From Cololabis saira (lineage: Eukaryota; Chordata; Actinopteri; Beloniformes; Belonidae): 64,000 bases of DNA. Positions 11,070-21,184 of this stretch are shown piece after piece. Each line of letters starts with the position of its first letter. The first letter of the stretch is position 1. Under the pieces are notes generated by a model, which worked only from the letters and a program-made list of their open reading frames with translations, did not search any database and had not been told where the DNA came from. The stretch covers positions 9,672,843 through 9,736,842 of the forward strand of contig NC_084597.1 of NCBI RefSeq assembly GCF_033807715.1. Direction: 5' to 3'. Position numbers and translations under genes: made by a program.

Positions 11070-13888
11070 TTAAAGCTGCAAGCAGCGATGAACGGGCCCT
11101 CGCACTCACGGCCACCGCCCCCCATAAGCATATCAAAAATGACACCACCCACAACTTCCTATGTCAAACCATTCAAAAGTTATAGCAGAAAAAAGGGACA
11201 ACCAATCAGAAGAAGGGGCGGGGCTAATTAAGGCCAAAGAAGCTCAAGGACTCATTACAGAATCCCATGACACCACCCACGACTCTCTATGTCAAAACAT
11301 TCAAATGTTATAGCAGGAAATAGGGACAACCAATCAGAAGAAGGGGTGGGGCTAATTTTCGCCAATTATGGTCAAGGACTCAATACCCATGACACCACCC
11401 ACGACTCTTTATGTCAAACCTTTCAAAAGTTACGGCAGAGAATAGTATTCTAGGGGGCGCTGTTGAGCCGTTAAGCCACGCCCATTAATGCAAACCATGA
11501 AATGTAAAATGTATTGCCAGGCCTGGCTTGCATGCAAAATTTGGTGACTTTTGGGGAACTATCAAATATGGACCAATCAGATGAAGGGGGGAGCGCCTTT
11601 TGGCGTCTAGCGTCGCCACGGTAACGCTTTTGAAAGAGAAAAGTAATGCGTGGTGTCGGAGGATGGAGACACACATTTTGTTGTATAACACACCTGGGTG
11701 CACGTTACGGTTCGGGCCATATTAATTGCCGAAGGAATGGCATAAATTGCGCCAAAATTACACAATTAATTCAAAATGGCCGACTTCCTGTTGGGTTTCG
11801 GCCATGGCGCCAAGAGACTTCTTTCAGTTGGGACAAGATACAGGTGTGTACCGATTTTCGTGCATGTACATCAAACCGTATTGTGGGGCTTGAGGCACAA
11901 AGTTTTCCGGGGGGCGCTGTTGAGCCATTTTGCCACGCCCATTAATGCAAACCATGAAATATCAAATTTATCGCCAGGCCTGCCTTGCATGCAAAATTTG
12001 GTAACAAATCGGGACAACCAATCAGAAGAAGGGGCGGGGCTAATTAAGGCCAACGAAGCTTAAGAACTCATTACAGAGTCCCATGACACCATCCACGACT
12101 TCCTATGTCAAACAATTAAAATGTTATAGCAGAAAAAAGGGACAACCAATGACAAGAAGGGGCGGGGCTAATTCAGGCCAATGAAGGTCAAGGACTCCGT
12201 ACAGATTCTGATGACACCACCCACGACTCTCTATGTTAAACCATTCCAAAGTTATAGCAGAAAATCGGGACAACCAATCAGAAGAAGGGGCGGGGCTTAT
12301 TAAGGCCAACGAAGCTTAAGGACTCATTACAGAGTCCCATGACACCACCCACAACTTCCTATGTCAAACTATTCAAAAGTTATGGGAGATAAAAGTCATC
12401 TAGGGGGCGCTGTTGAGCCGTTAGGCCACGCCGATTAATGCAAACCATGAAATATCAAATTTATCGCCAAGTCTGGCTTGCATGCAAAATTTGGTGACTT
12501 TTGGAGAACTATCAAATATGGGCCAATCACATGAAGGGGGGGCGCGCCTGTTGGTGTCTAGCGTCGCCACGGTAACACTTTTGAAAGAGAAAAGTAATGC
12601 GTGGTGTCGCAGGATGTAGACGCACATTTTGATGTATAACACACCTGGGTGCACATTGCGGTTCGGGCTGAATTAACTGCCGAATGAATGGCATAAATTT
12701 CGCCAAAATGACACAATTTATTCAAAATGGCCGACATCCTGTTCGGTTTCGGCCATGGCTCCAAGAGACTTTTCTTTAAGTTGCGACATGATACAGGTGT
12801 GTAGCGATTTTCGTGCATGTACGTCAAACCGTATTGTGGGGCTTGAGGCACAAAGTTTTCCGGGTGGCGCTGTTGAGCCATTTTGCCACGCCCATTAATG
12901 CAAACCATGAAATATCAAATTTATCGCCAGGCCTGGCTTGCATGCCAAATTTGGTGCCTTTTGGGGAACTATCAAATATGGACCAATCAGATGAAGGGGG
13001 GGTGCGCTTGTTGGCGTCTAGCGTCGCCACGGTAACACTTTTGAAAGAGAAAAGTAATGCGTGTAGTCGCAGGATGGAGACGCACATTTTGATGTATAAC
13101 ACATCTGGGTTCACGATACGGTTCGGGCTGAATTAACTCTCGAAGGAATGGAATATATTGCTCCAAAATTACGCGATTAATTCAGAATGTTCAAAATGGC
13201 CGACTTCCTGTTCGGTTTCGGCCATGGCGCCAAGAGACTTTTCTTTTAGTTGCAACATGATACAGGTGTGTACCGATTTTCGTTCATGTACGTCAAACCG
13301 TATTATGGGGCTTGAGGCTCAAAGTTTTTTTCTGTCTGAACCAATCAGATGAAGGGTGGGCGCGCTTTTTGGCGTCTAGCGTCTCCACGGTAACGCTTTT
13401 GAAAGAGAAAAGTAATGCGTGGTGTCGCACGATGGAGACGCACATTTTTATGTATAACACACCTGGGTGCACGTTACGGTTCGGGCTGAATTAACTGCCA
13501 AAGGAATGGCATACATTTCGCCAAAATTACACGTTTAATTCAAAATGGCCGACATCCTGTTCGGTTTCGGGCATGACCCCAAGAGACTTTTGTTTAAGTT
13601 GCACCATGATACAGGTGTGTACCGATTTTCGTGCATGTACGGCAAACCATATTGTGGGGCTTGAGGCACAAAGTTTTCAAGGGGGCGCTGTTGAGCCATT
13701 TTGCCACGCCCATTAATGCAAACCATTAAATATCAAATTTTTCGCCAGGCCTGACTTGCGTGCAAAATTTGGTGACTTTTTGGGGACGTTTAGGGGGGCA
13801 AAAAGGCCCTCCTTTTGTCAGAAGAAGAAAGAAAAAAAATTCCTACAGATACAATAGGGCCTTCGCACTGCAAGTGCTCGGGCCCTAA
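11070..13888 (+). mobile_element. Helitron-like element made of internal tandem repeats
   Basis: Begins TTAAAGCTGCAAGCAGCG and ends in a small hairpin (GCACTGCAAGTGC, about 13865-13877) followed by TCGGGCCCTAA. A hairpin about 8-10 nt before a terminal CTAA is the Helitron/Helentron pattern. The body alternates two repeat types: a unit of about 120 bp (CAATCAGAAGAAGGGGCGGG...CCACGACTCTCTATGTCAAA) at 11120-11440 and 12010-12390, and a longer unit of about 400-550 bp (GGGGGCGCTGTTGAGCC...CGTCTAGCGTCGCCACGG...TTCAAAATGGCCGAC) at 11450-12000 and 12400-13790. Short reading frames inside are copies of each other through DNA repetition, not genes. Confidence 0.55.
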
Positions 13889-13989
13889 TAATAGTACAGG
13901 AATGTAGATGTTGTCCAAACAAAGGATTATAAAGAATAAGAAGAGCAGAGCGTGGAAGCAGGTGTCTCGCTTTGAAAAGCAGACCGTCA

Positions 13990-14200
13990 TTTTTTAGATT
14001 CTCAGATATTTAGTTTTGCAAAAATGATCTTTATGACGATTAGAGTTTAGACAGTCATCAATGAGGACTCCAAGGAACTTTGTAGAGTTTACTTTCTTTA
14101 TTTCTTTATCATTTATTTTGATCTGAAAGGCCAGATTTTCCGTATTCTTTTGTTGCTTTATTGAAACTGAATGATATATAATTAGTTTTCTTAATATTAA
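13990..14200 (-). pseudogene. LINE reverse transcriptase fragment, downstream half
   Basis: On the minus strand the sequence encodes NIKKTNYISFSF and then, across a frame break, STKFLGVLIDD. This is the region after the catalytic motif in L2/CR1/Rex-group reverse transcriptases. Its upstream half (LDNELSKVDIWIKN) lies at 17896-18000, so the ISL2EU-like element 14201-17895 has split this LINE fragment. The LINE itself is a degenerate piece of about 300 bp. Confidence 0.65.
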
Positions 14201-14403
14201 TCCACCTTATTCCTACGCCCCATGAGGCTTTGCGCGAATTGTGGGAGCTCCTTCCGGTGCTGCCAGAACCGCGTTTGTTTACATGCTGAGTGAACGCGTT
14301 AACCCTCTTTCTCCGAGCGTTGGGGATATAAAACATGTGGAAACACCACCTGTCACAGCTCAAACGGGACAATATCATCTTACCGCTGCCTCCTGCTGTT
14401 GAG

Positions 14404-14495
14404 GGATGGGAGGACGACCTGAAGAAGTGAAGAAATGCTTAGAAGATGAGAAGTATCTCATTCTTCCCAATGGGCAAAGTGGATACTCCTCCAGG
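14404..14495 (+). pseudogene. Putative first exon of the YqaJ-like nuclease, copy A
   Basis: An ATG-started frame (MGGRPEEVKKC...LPNGQSGYSSR) ends at AGG/GTGGGT, a plausible splice donor, about 200 bp inside the left terminus. It precedes, on the same strand, the YqaJ-like exon at 15291. The middle of the protein is missing. The inverted copy is at about 33515-33608. Assignment rests on position and strand, because this N-terminus is not itself diagnostic. Confidence 0.4.
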
Positions 14496-14516
14496 TGGGT
14501 AAATATTGTTACTTAT

Positions 14517-15192
14517 CAGTACTCGAGATGAGAAATAAAAACGGTCCAAATCATCCCCCCTTTCCATCCCTTATGTCATTTCATTAATGAATGTGGTTTT
14601 ACTGCTATTTCAACATTTAGAGTCATCACCAGAAAAATAACATTTGACAATTTTCACCTGAAATAAGTAGAAAAATCTGCCAGTGGGACAAGATTTATCT
14701 TCTCATTACAAGCAATAACATCTTGTTCCACTGGCAGATTTTTTTTACTTATTTCAAGTGAAAATCTACTTGAAACAGGTGAAAATTGTTGTTTTTTCCA
14801 GTGATGAGTCTTGTTTTAAGTGTAATGAGATTTTTTTTTACTAAAATGAGACATTTTAACTAGAAAGAAGACAAATATTCTTGTTAAGATTGTGAGTTTT
14901 TGCAGTGATCCATTTAACTTATCCTGTGAAGGACAGAGTCATATTGATAAGTTCAGAAAACTGTTTTTTATTGTTGTGTTTTGATGTATTTGATGTAAGC
15001 CCAGTGGATATTTAAAGCTTACAGAAGGCTGCATTTAACTGCTGCTATGTCATTCCTGCAGTATTTCTGGTGTTTTGGTCACTGCTATTATTTGTAATAT
15101 ATTATATTATTTGTAATCAGCACAAATTATCTGTCCCCATATGATAAAATGCACCATCCCCCCTGATTTATTTTTTTACAACTCGAGTACTG
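14517..15192 (-). mobile_element. hAT-type MITE, CAGTACT family, rearranged copy
   Basis: Both ends carry the CAGTACTCGAG terminus, but the GGAGTTGAGGGGGGATG terminal segment is missing, as if one end were replaced. Flanking octamers (TTACTTAT and CTTATAAT) do not match, unlike the clean duplications around 104-860 and 16494-17254. The palindromic core is retained. The equivalent copy in the other ISL2EU-like element is 32822-33496. Confidence 0.75.
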
Positions 15193-15290
15193 CTTATAAT
15201 CTATGAACTAATGTGACAGGTAGGCTACTTGTGAACCTTCATTAAGACAAACTGTAAGCCATCTTTTATATTTATTCTTTCAGGTCCAGC

Positions 15291-15443
15291 TGGCAGTGAT
15301 GTTCCTGGGGCTGCAGAGCTGCAAGCTGCTTATCTGGACACCAACTGAGCACCTGGAGTTACAAATTTCATTTGACAAAGACTTCAGATACACACATGAA
15401 ACACCTCCAGAACTTTCACATACTTCCAACATTTGTAGATGAA
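15291..15443 (+). pseudogene. YqaJ-like exonuclease C-terminal exon, copy A
   Basis: After a polypyrimidine-CAG acceptor, an open frame reads VQLAVMFLGLQSCKLLIWTP and continues through LQISFDKDF to a TGA stop. The VQ-QLA...C-L-IWTP pattern matches the last catalytic segment of YqaJ/lambda-exonuclease-type nucleases, in which a viral recombinase-like nuclease accompanies some eukaryotic DNA transposons. The catalytic core upstream is missing, so the product would not work. In copy B the same exon has lost seven bases and gained a stop codon. Confidence 0.5.
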
Positions 15444-16050
15444 TTTGGTACAAAGAAGATTCAGCTCTGCCTCTCTGTATAAAGCTAGGGGGAAAACAGT
15501 ACAACAGACTTCATTTTTGTTTTCAGTTTTATTAAAAACAGAACCTGAAAGATCCCCTCCTGACATATTAGGACATACAATATAGGGACATGAATCAAAA
15601 CATTTTAACACAAAAATATTGTTTAACAAAAGCACATTACATTTGTGTCTTAAGTGAGAGAGATTCAGTTTACTGTCAGAGGACTATTTGAACTTTTATT
15701 TCCTCAAAAAAAATAACAATTGCAGCTGGACCTCAGTTGTTTTCAGAAAATGTTAAATGAATGAAATATGTAAGTGCAGCTCTACAAACTACATACAGCA
15801 CTTAACCTGTTGAGAGTTATGTGTTAAAGATACTGTAAGTTTAACTGAACCTCAATTGTTTTCAGAAAATGTTAAATGAATGAAATATGTAAGTATGTTT
15901 AAGTGCAATATTAAATGTCTTCTCACTTTTCACTTGAAATAAACTCAGCTCTTTAATTCACTAAACCAGCACAGATCTTGAGCATTTTGTCAATTTTGGG
16001 CACAAAGTTAATTTGGTCCTGTTTGAGAAAGAATCTTGTACATCTCCAGG
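15444..16050. other. Interior of ISL2EU-like copy A between convergent gene remnants
   Basis: AT-rich sequence separating the plus-strand nuclease remnant from the minus-strand transposase remnant. It contains two near-identical blocks (CAGTTGTTTTCAGAAAATGTTAAATGAATG) at about 15733 and 15847, a short direct duplication also present in copy B at 32080-32240. Confidence 0.6.
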
Positions 16051-16054
16051 TTCC

Positions 16055-16335
16055 TTATTCAACATGAATGCGGGCATGAGCAATGCGGCGTGTGTGAGGG
16101 ACCTCCTCACTGGTCAGCTGACATCCTTTGCGTGTGAATGCTGGAATGATTAGCTTCCCCCTACACTCCTCCAGCAAGTCTCTAACTGTGAAACCACGGT
16201 CACCCATCACCTCATCTCCAGCACGTAAATAATAGAATAGGTGTGGTCCTCCATCCCTGGGTCTGACCACTTTGTTTGGGCATCACAGGAAGCTTTGGTG
16301 TTGATCACAGCTCCTCGTTCTGATCCATCTGGTCA
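16055..16335 (-). pseudogene. DDE transposase C-terminal fragment (ISL2EU/Harbinger type), copy A
   Basis: The minus-strand frame includes GDEVMGDRGFTVRDLLEE, then LIIPAFTRKGCQLTSEEV and TRRIAHARIHVE. This is the end of the DDE_Tnp_4-type catalytic domain (DRGF...P-F-RKG-QL...TR-IA--RIHVE) found in Harbinger and ISL2EU transposases. The upstream catalytic part is cut by the hAT MITE at 16494-17254 and was not recognised. Copy B carries the same segment with a 2-base loss that shifts the frame. Confidence 0.75.
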
Positions 16336-16493
16336 GGCTCATCTGAGGGAGCAATACAGTACACAATTATTAACCACTAACACCCCCAGCCCCCTCATCA
16401 AATGTACCTGGGGGAAGACCCTCAACCCCCACCTGCAACCACATCACCTAAGCCCTCCAGAAGTTTAGGAAAAAACCGGTACATCATCACAGC

Positions 16494-17254
16494 CAGTACT
16501 GGAGTTGAGGGGGGATGAGGGGTGGTGGCATCCCCCCCTGAAATAAAAACGGTCCAAATCATCCCCCCTGTAAAACTGCCATCCCCCCTTTCCATCCCTT
16601 GTGTCATTTCATCAATGAATGTGGTTTTACTGCTATTTCAACATTAACATTTAACATTCTGGTTAGAGTCATCACCACAAAAATGTGACAATTTTCACCT
16701 GTTTCAGGTAAATTTTCACTTGAAATAAGTAAGAAAATCTGCCAGTGGGACAAGATTTATCTTCTTATTACAAGAAAAAAAATCTTGTTGCACTGGCAGA
16801 TTTTTCTACTTATTTTAAGTGAAAATCTACTTGAAACAGGTGAAAATTGTTGTTTTTTCCAGGGATGAGTCTTGTTTTAAGTGTAATGAGATTTTTTTAC
16901 TAAAATGAGACATTTTAACTAGAAATAAGACAAATATTCTTGTTAAGATTTAGAGTTTTTGCAGTGATCCATGTTACTTATCCTGTGAAGGACAGAGTCA
17001 TATTGATAAGTTCAGTAAACGTGTTTTTATTGTTGTGTTTTGATGTATTTGATGTAAGCCCAGTGGATATTTAAAGCTTACAGAAGGCTGCATTTAACTG
17101 CTGCTATGTCATTCCTGCAGTATTTCTGCAGGTGTTTTTGGTCAGTGCTATTATTTGTAATATATTATATTATTTGTAATCAGCAAAAATGATCTGTCCC
17201 CATATGATAAAATCCACCATCCCCCCTGATTTCTTTTTTACAACTCGAGTACTG
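16494..17254 (-). mobile_element. hAT-type MITE, CAGTACT family, inside ISL2EU-like copy A
   Basis: Flanked by the perfect 8-bp duplication ATCACAGC (16486-16493 and 17255-17262). The same MITE sits at the same site with the same duplication in copy B (30687-31449). It therefore inserted once into an ancestral ISL2EU-like element, and the composite then spread or was duplicated. Confidence 0.9.
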
Positions 17255-17463
17255 ATCACAGCTAAGATTTAAAATTTAATTAACAAAAAACTTTTTTCTT
17301 ATCAACATGTCTGTAGTGAAACTATTGTATTTTTATTCTAATGCTGTCCTGCAGTCCGTGCCATAAACACACTTTGTATTTTAACTGCACAGAAAATAAT
17401 AATAAATAATACTAAAGGTTGTCATTACCGGACAAATACTACAATGCTGTGTCCTCCATACAC

Positions 17464-17566
17464 CTGAAATCATAACTGATATTCTCATTACATTAACCTG
17501 AAATCACACCTGATATTCTCATGAAATTAACCTGAAATCATACCTGATATTCTCATGATATTCCTG
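17464..17566. repeat. Tandem repeat of about 33 bp, three copies
   Basis: Three copies of CCTGAAATCA-ACCTGATATTCTCATGA-ATTAA. The reverse complement is in copy B at about 30383-30480. Confidence 0.85.
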
Positions 17567-17895
17567 TCAATCCTCTGAGGATTCCCGTCTCTCCTCCGGC
17601 AGTCTGTCGGATCCGAGCCACAAAGTATGATGCAGGTTTTCCTCCACAAAACGACGTACCCGAGCTCCGCAAGGACATTTTAGTAAATGCTACGGTTGAT
17701 AAACATGTTAAACATTAAATGTCAGAAAACAAAACCGTAACTTCTCTGCTAGATTGAAAGCAAATTGCTTTAAAATAAACCGCTGTTCATGCTCAGCTGC
17801 CATGGTTAGTCAATGGCGTTACGGAACTTCCGGCGGCTAACCGGAAGTCACTCCCACAGCAGTTTCTACAGTAGAGGCTCCAGGAATAAGGTGGA

Positions 17896-18000
17896 TAGAG
17901 GTTTTGTTCATTTTTGATCCAAATATCCACCTTAGAAAGCTCATTGTCAAGGAAATTTTGAATCACATGGATGTTGTTATGTGATACGAGAAAGGTTGTT
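17896..18000 (-). pseudogene. LINE reverse transcriptase fragment, upstream half
   Basis: The minus strand encodes TTFLVSHNNIHVIQNFLDNE and LSKVDIWIKN, the segment that follows the catalytic ADD motif in L2/CR1-group reverse transcriptases. The motif itself has been lost at the fragment edge. It continues at 13990-14200 across the ISL2EU-like insertion. Confidence 0.6.
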
Positions 18001-18480
18001 TCATTGAACATTCCAGGAAAACATGTCAGTGTTTAGCCCCGGAGGCAGATAATTTTCAACTTTATTCTGTACGAAGATATGTCTTTATGTAACATTCAAC
18101 AGTGAACTATGGAGGAGCTTAATAAGAAGGAATATGTTTTTCAGTTATTGTAATAATTCATTTGATCATCAACCAGTATTTTGGGGCAAATATGCCGTAG
18201 TTTCATATGAGTGAATGATTTTTACTTTTTGTTACGTAGAAATGTCACTTTTCTATAAAGGAAATGTTAATCGTGTGGACAATACTAAGTATCCCCTCAA
18301 CGCGTAAAGGATTTCACAGAGTAATTTGCATGTCTGGATTGTTGAAGTGGGTGTACATACAGTGCCCAAAGGGAAAGAAATCAGTAATGTTCATAAATAA
18401 GCAATTATTGCTCCAAACCTATCTGTATGAAATTGTAGGATAATGTATTGAATCATCTGGAGTTGAGTATTGTGTAGTGG
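18001..18480 (+). other. Retroviral interior, no feature recognised
   Basis: Presumed remnant of the pol region between the LINE fragment and the integrase piece. No reading frame or motif can be supported. Confidence 0.4.
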
Positions 18481-18960
18481 GTGACATCAGGAAGGCGTTT
18501 GGGAAACGCTGGATGGGACATGCGAATATGAAGACTAAATTGGCAAAAATCTGTGCACAGACCAAAATGACATGGGTGGACGCGGGCCACGGACTGACCC
18601 GTACGAACCACAGACTGGACAATTTTTTCTAGGGCCGCAGAATGCGCCCTACTTGAAGGAGACTGACGAATAACAATTTGGTCAGAAAGCTCACTTCTCC
18701 GAACTGCAAAGTTTGGTATCTGCTTACTCCAAACAGGTCGGAGACGGACGGACAGACACGGACCTCACAGACAGAATGGGTTCCCCTGTGAGTCATCAGG
18801 AGACAGTGGTCGGAGCCGAGGTGGACAGGACCCAGAACGGACCTCCCACGTCATCCGACTCCACAGGAAAGGTGACACGTGGTGTCAACGATCGCAGTGG
18901 GCAACACCGGACCCCCCCATGAAGATTAGGACCCCAGATCCGGCTGGATCATCAGCGTTT
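18481..18960 (+). pseudogene. Retroviral integrase fragments
   Basis: One frame at about 18512-18600 reads NMKTKLAKICAQTKMTWVDA, matching the helix after the third catalytic residue of class I retroviral integrases (N-TLK-KLAKIC-T---WVDALP). A different frame at about 18790-18930 reads TSHVIRLHRKGDTWCQRSQW, consistent with the integrase C-terminal SH3-like region. The two pieces are out of frame with each other, and the catalytic core upstream is not seen. The position just before the 3' LTR and the order fit pol. No envelope frame follows. Non-functional. Confidence 0.6.
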
Positions 18961-19102
18961 ATAAAAGACCTGAGCTTTCAAGAAATGGGGCAGAATAATC
19001 CCCTGAGCCGGTCCACCGGGTGATCAGAGTAGTCTACCTCTGACCCTGAAGAGGAACAATAAAGAAGAAAGAAGATACATAGGGTGATCTCTGATTAGAG
19101 AT

Positions 19103-19114
19103 CAAAAGGGGGAT
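19103..19114 (+). promoter_or_regulatory. Polypurine tract
   Basis: CAAAAGGGGGAT immediately precedes the TG of the 3' LTR. This purine run is the plus-strand primer expected for a retroviral element and confirms the LTR boundary. Confidence 0.85.
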
Positions 19115-19509
19115 TGTTATGATTGATTATATAAAGAATAGTTTAAAATCAAACTGAATATGTAAACTCCATGTGCTCTTAACTAAATCTTTCTGTATGT
19201 AAAATAAGGTGCATTCTTCTGACTCTTTCACTGAGAGTACCATCCTGTACCAGACACTGATAAGGAGAGAGGCCCCTGAGCAATAAAACAAGTTGGGCTA
19301 TTTACCCCCCTTTCTCAAGTGTAATAAAAAGTGTTCTCAAGACAGAGACCGGCAGATCTGGCGGGACGATTGACCAAGCAGGCTGCAGGAGCCTGCTCTG
19401 CCGATCTCACTCATGAGGCCTACTTTAATTCTATCCCAGTCTTGTGTCTTTTTATTTACCTTTTCCAGCTCAATTAAAGAACCCGGGGTGATTGAATTCG
19501 ATCACAACA
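19115..19509 (+). repeat. 3' LTR
   Basis: 395 bp, TGTTATG...CACAACA, no difference from the 5' LTR found on direct comparison. Followed by TATATATATATA, the continuation of the target microsatellite. Confidence 0.95.
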
Positions 19510-19522
19510 ATATATATATATA

Positions 19523-19542
19523 TAGGGTTAGGGTTAGGGTTA
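19523..19542 (+). repeat. Short telomere-like tract (GGGTTA)3
   Basis: AGGGTTAGGGTTAGGGTTAG immediately follows the TA tract after the 3' LTR. Three units only, so interstitial. Confidence 0.9.
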
Positions 19543-19544
19543 GT

Positions 19545-19856
19545 GAAAACTGACAGTTTTACATTTCATGATTCACACGCAGCAACACGAAATCATTAAT
19601 TAAATGTGTCATTAATTAATTAAATGCAGTTTTACATTTCATTATTCACACGCAACACCAAATCATTAATTAAATGTGTCATTAATTAATTAAATGCTGA
19701 AATAATAAATATATTTTTTTACTTAAAATGAATTGTATTTTAATTAATTAATGACATATTTAATTCTAATTTTAATTAATTAATGACACATTTAATTAAT
19801 TAATTATATATTTAATTCCCATTTTAATTAATTAATGATGTATTTATTTATTTAAT
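19545..19856. repeat. AT-rich minisatellite based on TTAATTAATTAAATG
   Basis: Two near-identical blocks (TTTACATTTCAT-ATTCACACGCA...TGTGTCATTAATTAATTAAATG) are followed by degenerate copies of TTTTAATTAATTAATGACATATTTAATT. No coding content. The following 19857-20211 has no recognised feature. Confidence 0.8.
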
Positions 19857-20217
19857 TTTGGCACAAAAAATACTCCATAGAGGCAGGATTGAGGCAGGAT
19901 TTATGAAAAAAATTCTTATACGTTTTAAGTTTTCTAGTAATAATGTCAGATGAAGCGTTCCAAACCAAAAAGAATGAGCCCTCTAGCGTATCTCTCCTTT
20001 GCCTTGAACAGGCTGTGTGCTGCAAAATGTGCTGCAATTCGGGGGCCGAATTTCCCGTGCTGTCCTGCAGATGTGACGTCACATGACGCTGCATGCGCGT
20101 TCTCCCCGTTCTCCCGTGCCGGCTTCGCTGTTGGCTGCAGTACCCCCGAGGGCCGTCGTGGCGAAGGGTGGCGCTAATGAGTCTCATTTCTTAAAAGGAG
20201 CCTCATGCTCCTTTAAT

Positions 20218-21178
20218 TAGACCCTCCAGAAAAACGTGGGCAAAAATCCTTGATTCTGCGGGCTAAAATCCTTGATTCTGCGGGCTAAAATCATTGATTA
20301 TGCGATTAAATGTGCGGGTTTTTTATGTGCTTTTATGCGGTGAAATTGCGGAATATGCTGGAAGTTGCGGAATATGCGGGAAGTCGTGGAATATGCGGAA
20401 AGTTGCAAAATATGCGAAATATGCAGGAAGTTGCGGATTCGGCGCTGAGCTCTTCCCTCTTAAATTCAGCGGGCTGTCTCGTCTGATGTGAGGTCGTAGG
20501 AGAAAAAAAAAGGAGAGCAAGGGTGGAGAGGAGAGGGGCGGTGGCGGCCCGGAGGCCGGCCGTCTCTCTCCCTCCAGCCGCGGCTCAGTGCTCGGGTGAT
20601 TGCCGGGCGCACCGGCGCGACGAGGGGGACGAGACAGAGCTCCGTCACCCCACGCGTCCGCCGCCACTATCCCCCAAGTGGATGGGAACGTGAGTCCGCC
20701 TCCGCCGGCCGTCGCAGGCGCAGTGGTACGCGGTCAGCGCGGATCCTGAGTCCACCGGCAGCTGCGCCCTCCGCGCAAGCAGGGGGCTCGACGGAGACGG
20801 CACTCTCTTTTTCCTCTCACCCCCGCGGGTGAGAGCTGCTGTTTGGGGGGTGGCGGTTTCTGCGAGGGGCGCGGAGGTCCCCGGGCGGGTCCCGCACGTC
20901 GCGACCGGGCGTCCCGACATGTCACTCACAACACTCCCCCCTTTTTCCAAACTTTATGCGAAAATGTGCGGCGATGATGCGGTGAAATCAAGCGAGCCCC
21001 GCATAATTCGCATATTCAGCGCGGACATATGCAATTATCGCGGGAAATATTAACCCCAGTAAAAGTGATTTTTCTGCACCAGACATTGAAATCCACGGAA
21101 GGTCTGTAAATCCACGGACAGCCGTGAAATCCGCGTAAATTTACGCGATCACGGAATCGCGGATTCCTGGAGGGTCTA
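20218..21178. mobile_element. CpG-rich TIR element, TAGACCCTCCAG ends
   Basis: Ends TAGACCCTCCAG and CTGGAGGGTCTA are perfect inverted repeats, flanked by TTTAAT on both sides (20212-20217 and 21179-21184). The 961-bp body holds direct repeats (CTTGATTCTGCGGGCTAAAATC twice, and GGAATATGCGG variants several times) and a GC-rich core (20520-20930). Mirrored motifs near the right end (AATCGCGGATTC) extend the symmetry. I recognise no transposase. A 6-bp duplication is unusual; 6-7 bp occurs in Dada elements, but no further evidence links it to that family. Confidence 0.75.
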
Positions 21179-21184
21179 TTTAAT

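Larger units (their letters stand above)
14201..17895 (-). mobile_element. ISL2EU-like (PIF/Harbinger group) DNA transposon, copy A
   Basis: Terminal inverted repeat TCCACCTTATTCCT / AGGAATAAGGTGGA. The minus strand carries the C-terminal part of a DDE transposase (16055-16335). The plus strand carries pieces of a YqaJ-like nuclease (14404-14495, 15291-15443). This two-gene layout fits the ISL2EU group, though the family name is my inference. Two hAT MITEs are nested inside (14517-15192, 16494-17254). The copy inserted into a LINE fragment within the retroviral element. Its 2-bp flanks (AA and TA) no longer match, whereas copy B retains TA on both sides. Copy B (30046-33813) is the same element inverted. 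Confidence 0.75.

Noticed and set aside
11485..13726. Many similar 60-115 codon frames on both strands
   Set aside because: They resemble each other only because the underlying DNA is a tandem repeat; they occur on both strands and lack domains.
16241..16607. Short frames over the hAT MITE and transposase remnant
   Set aside because: Shadow frames of the transposase fragment and of MITE terminal sequence.
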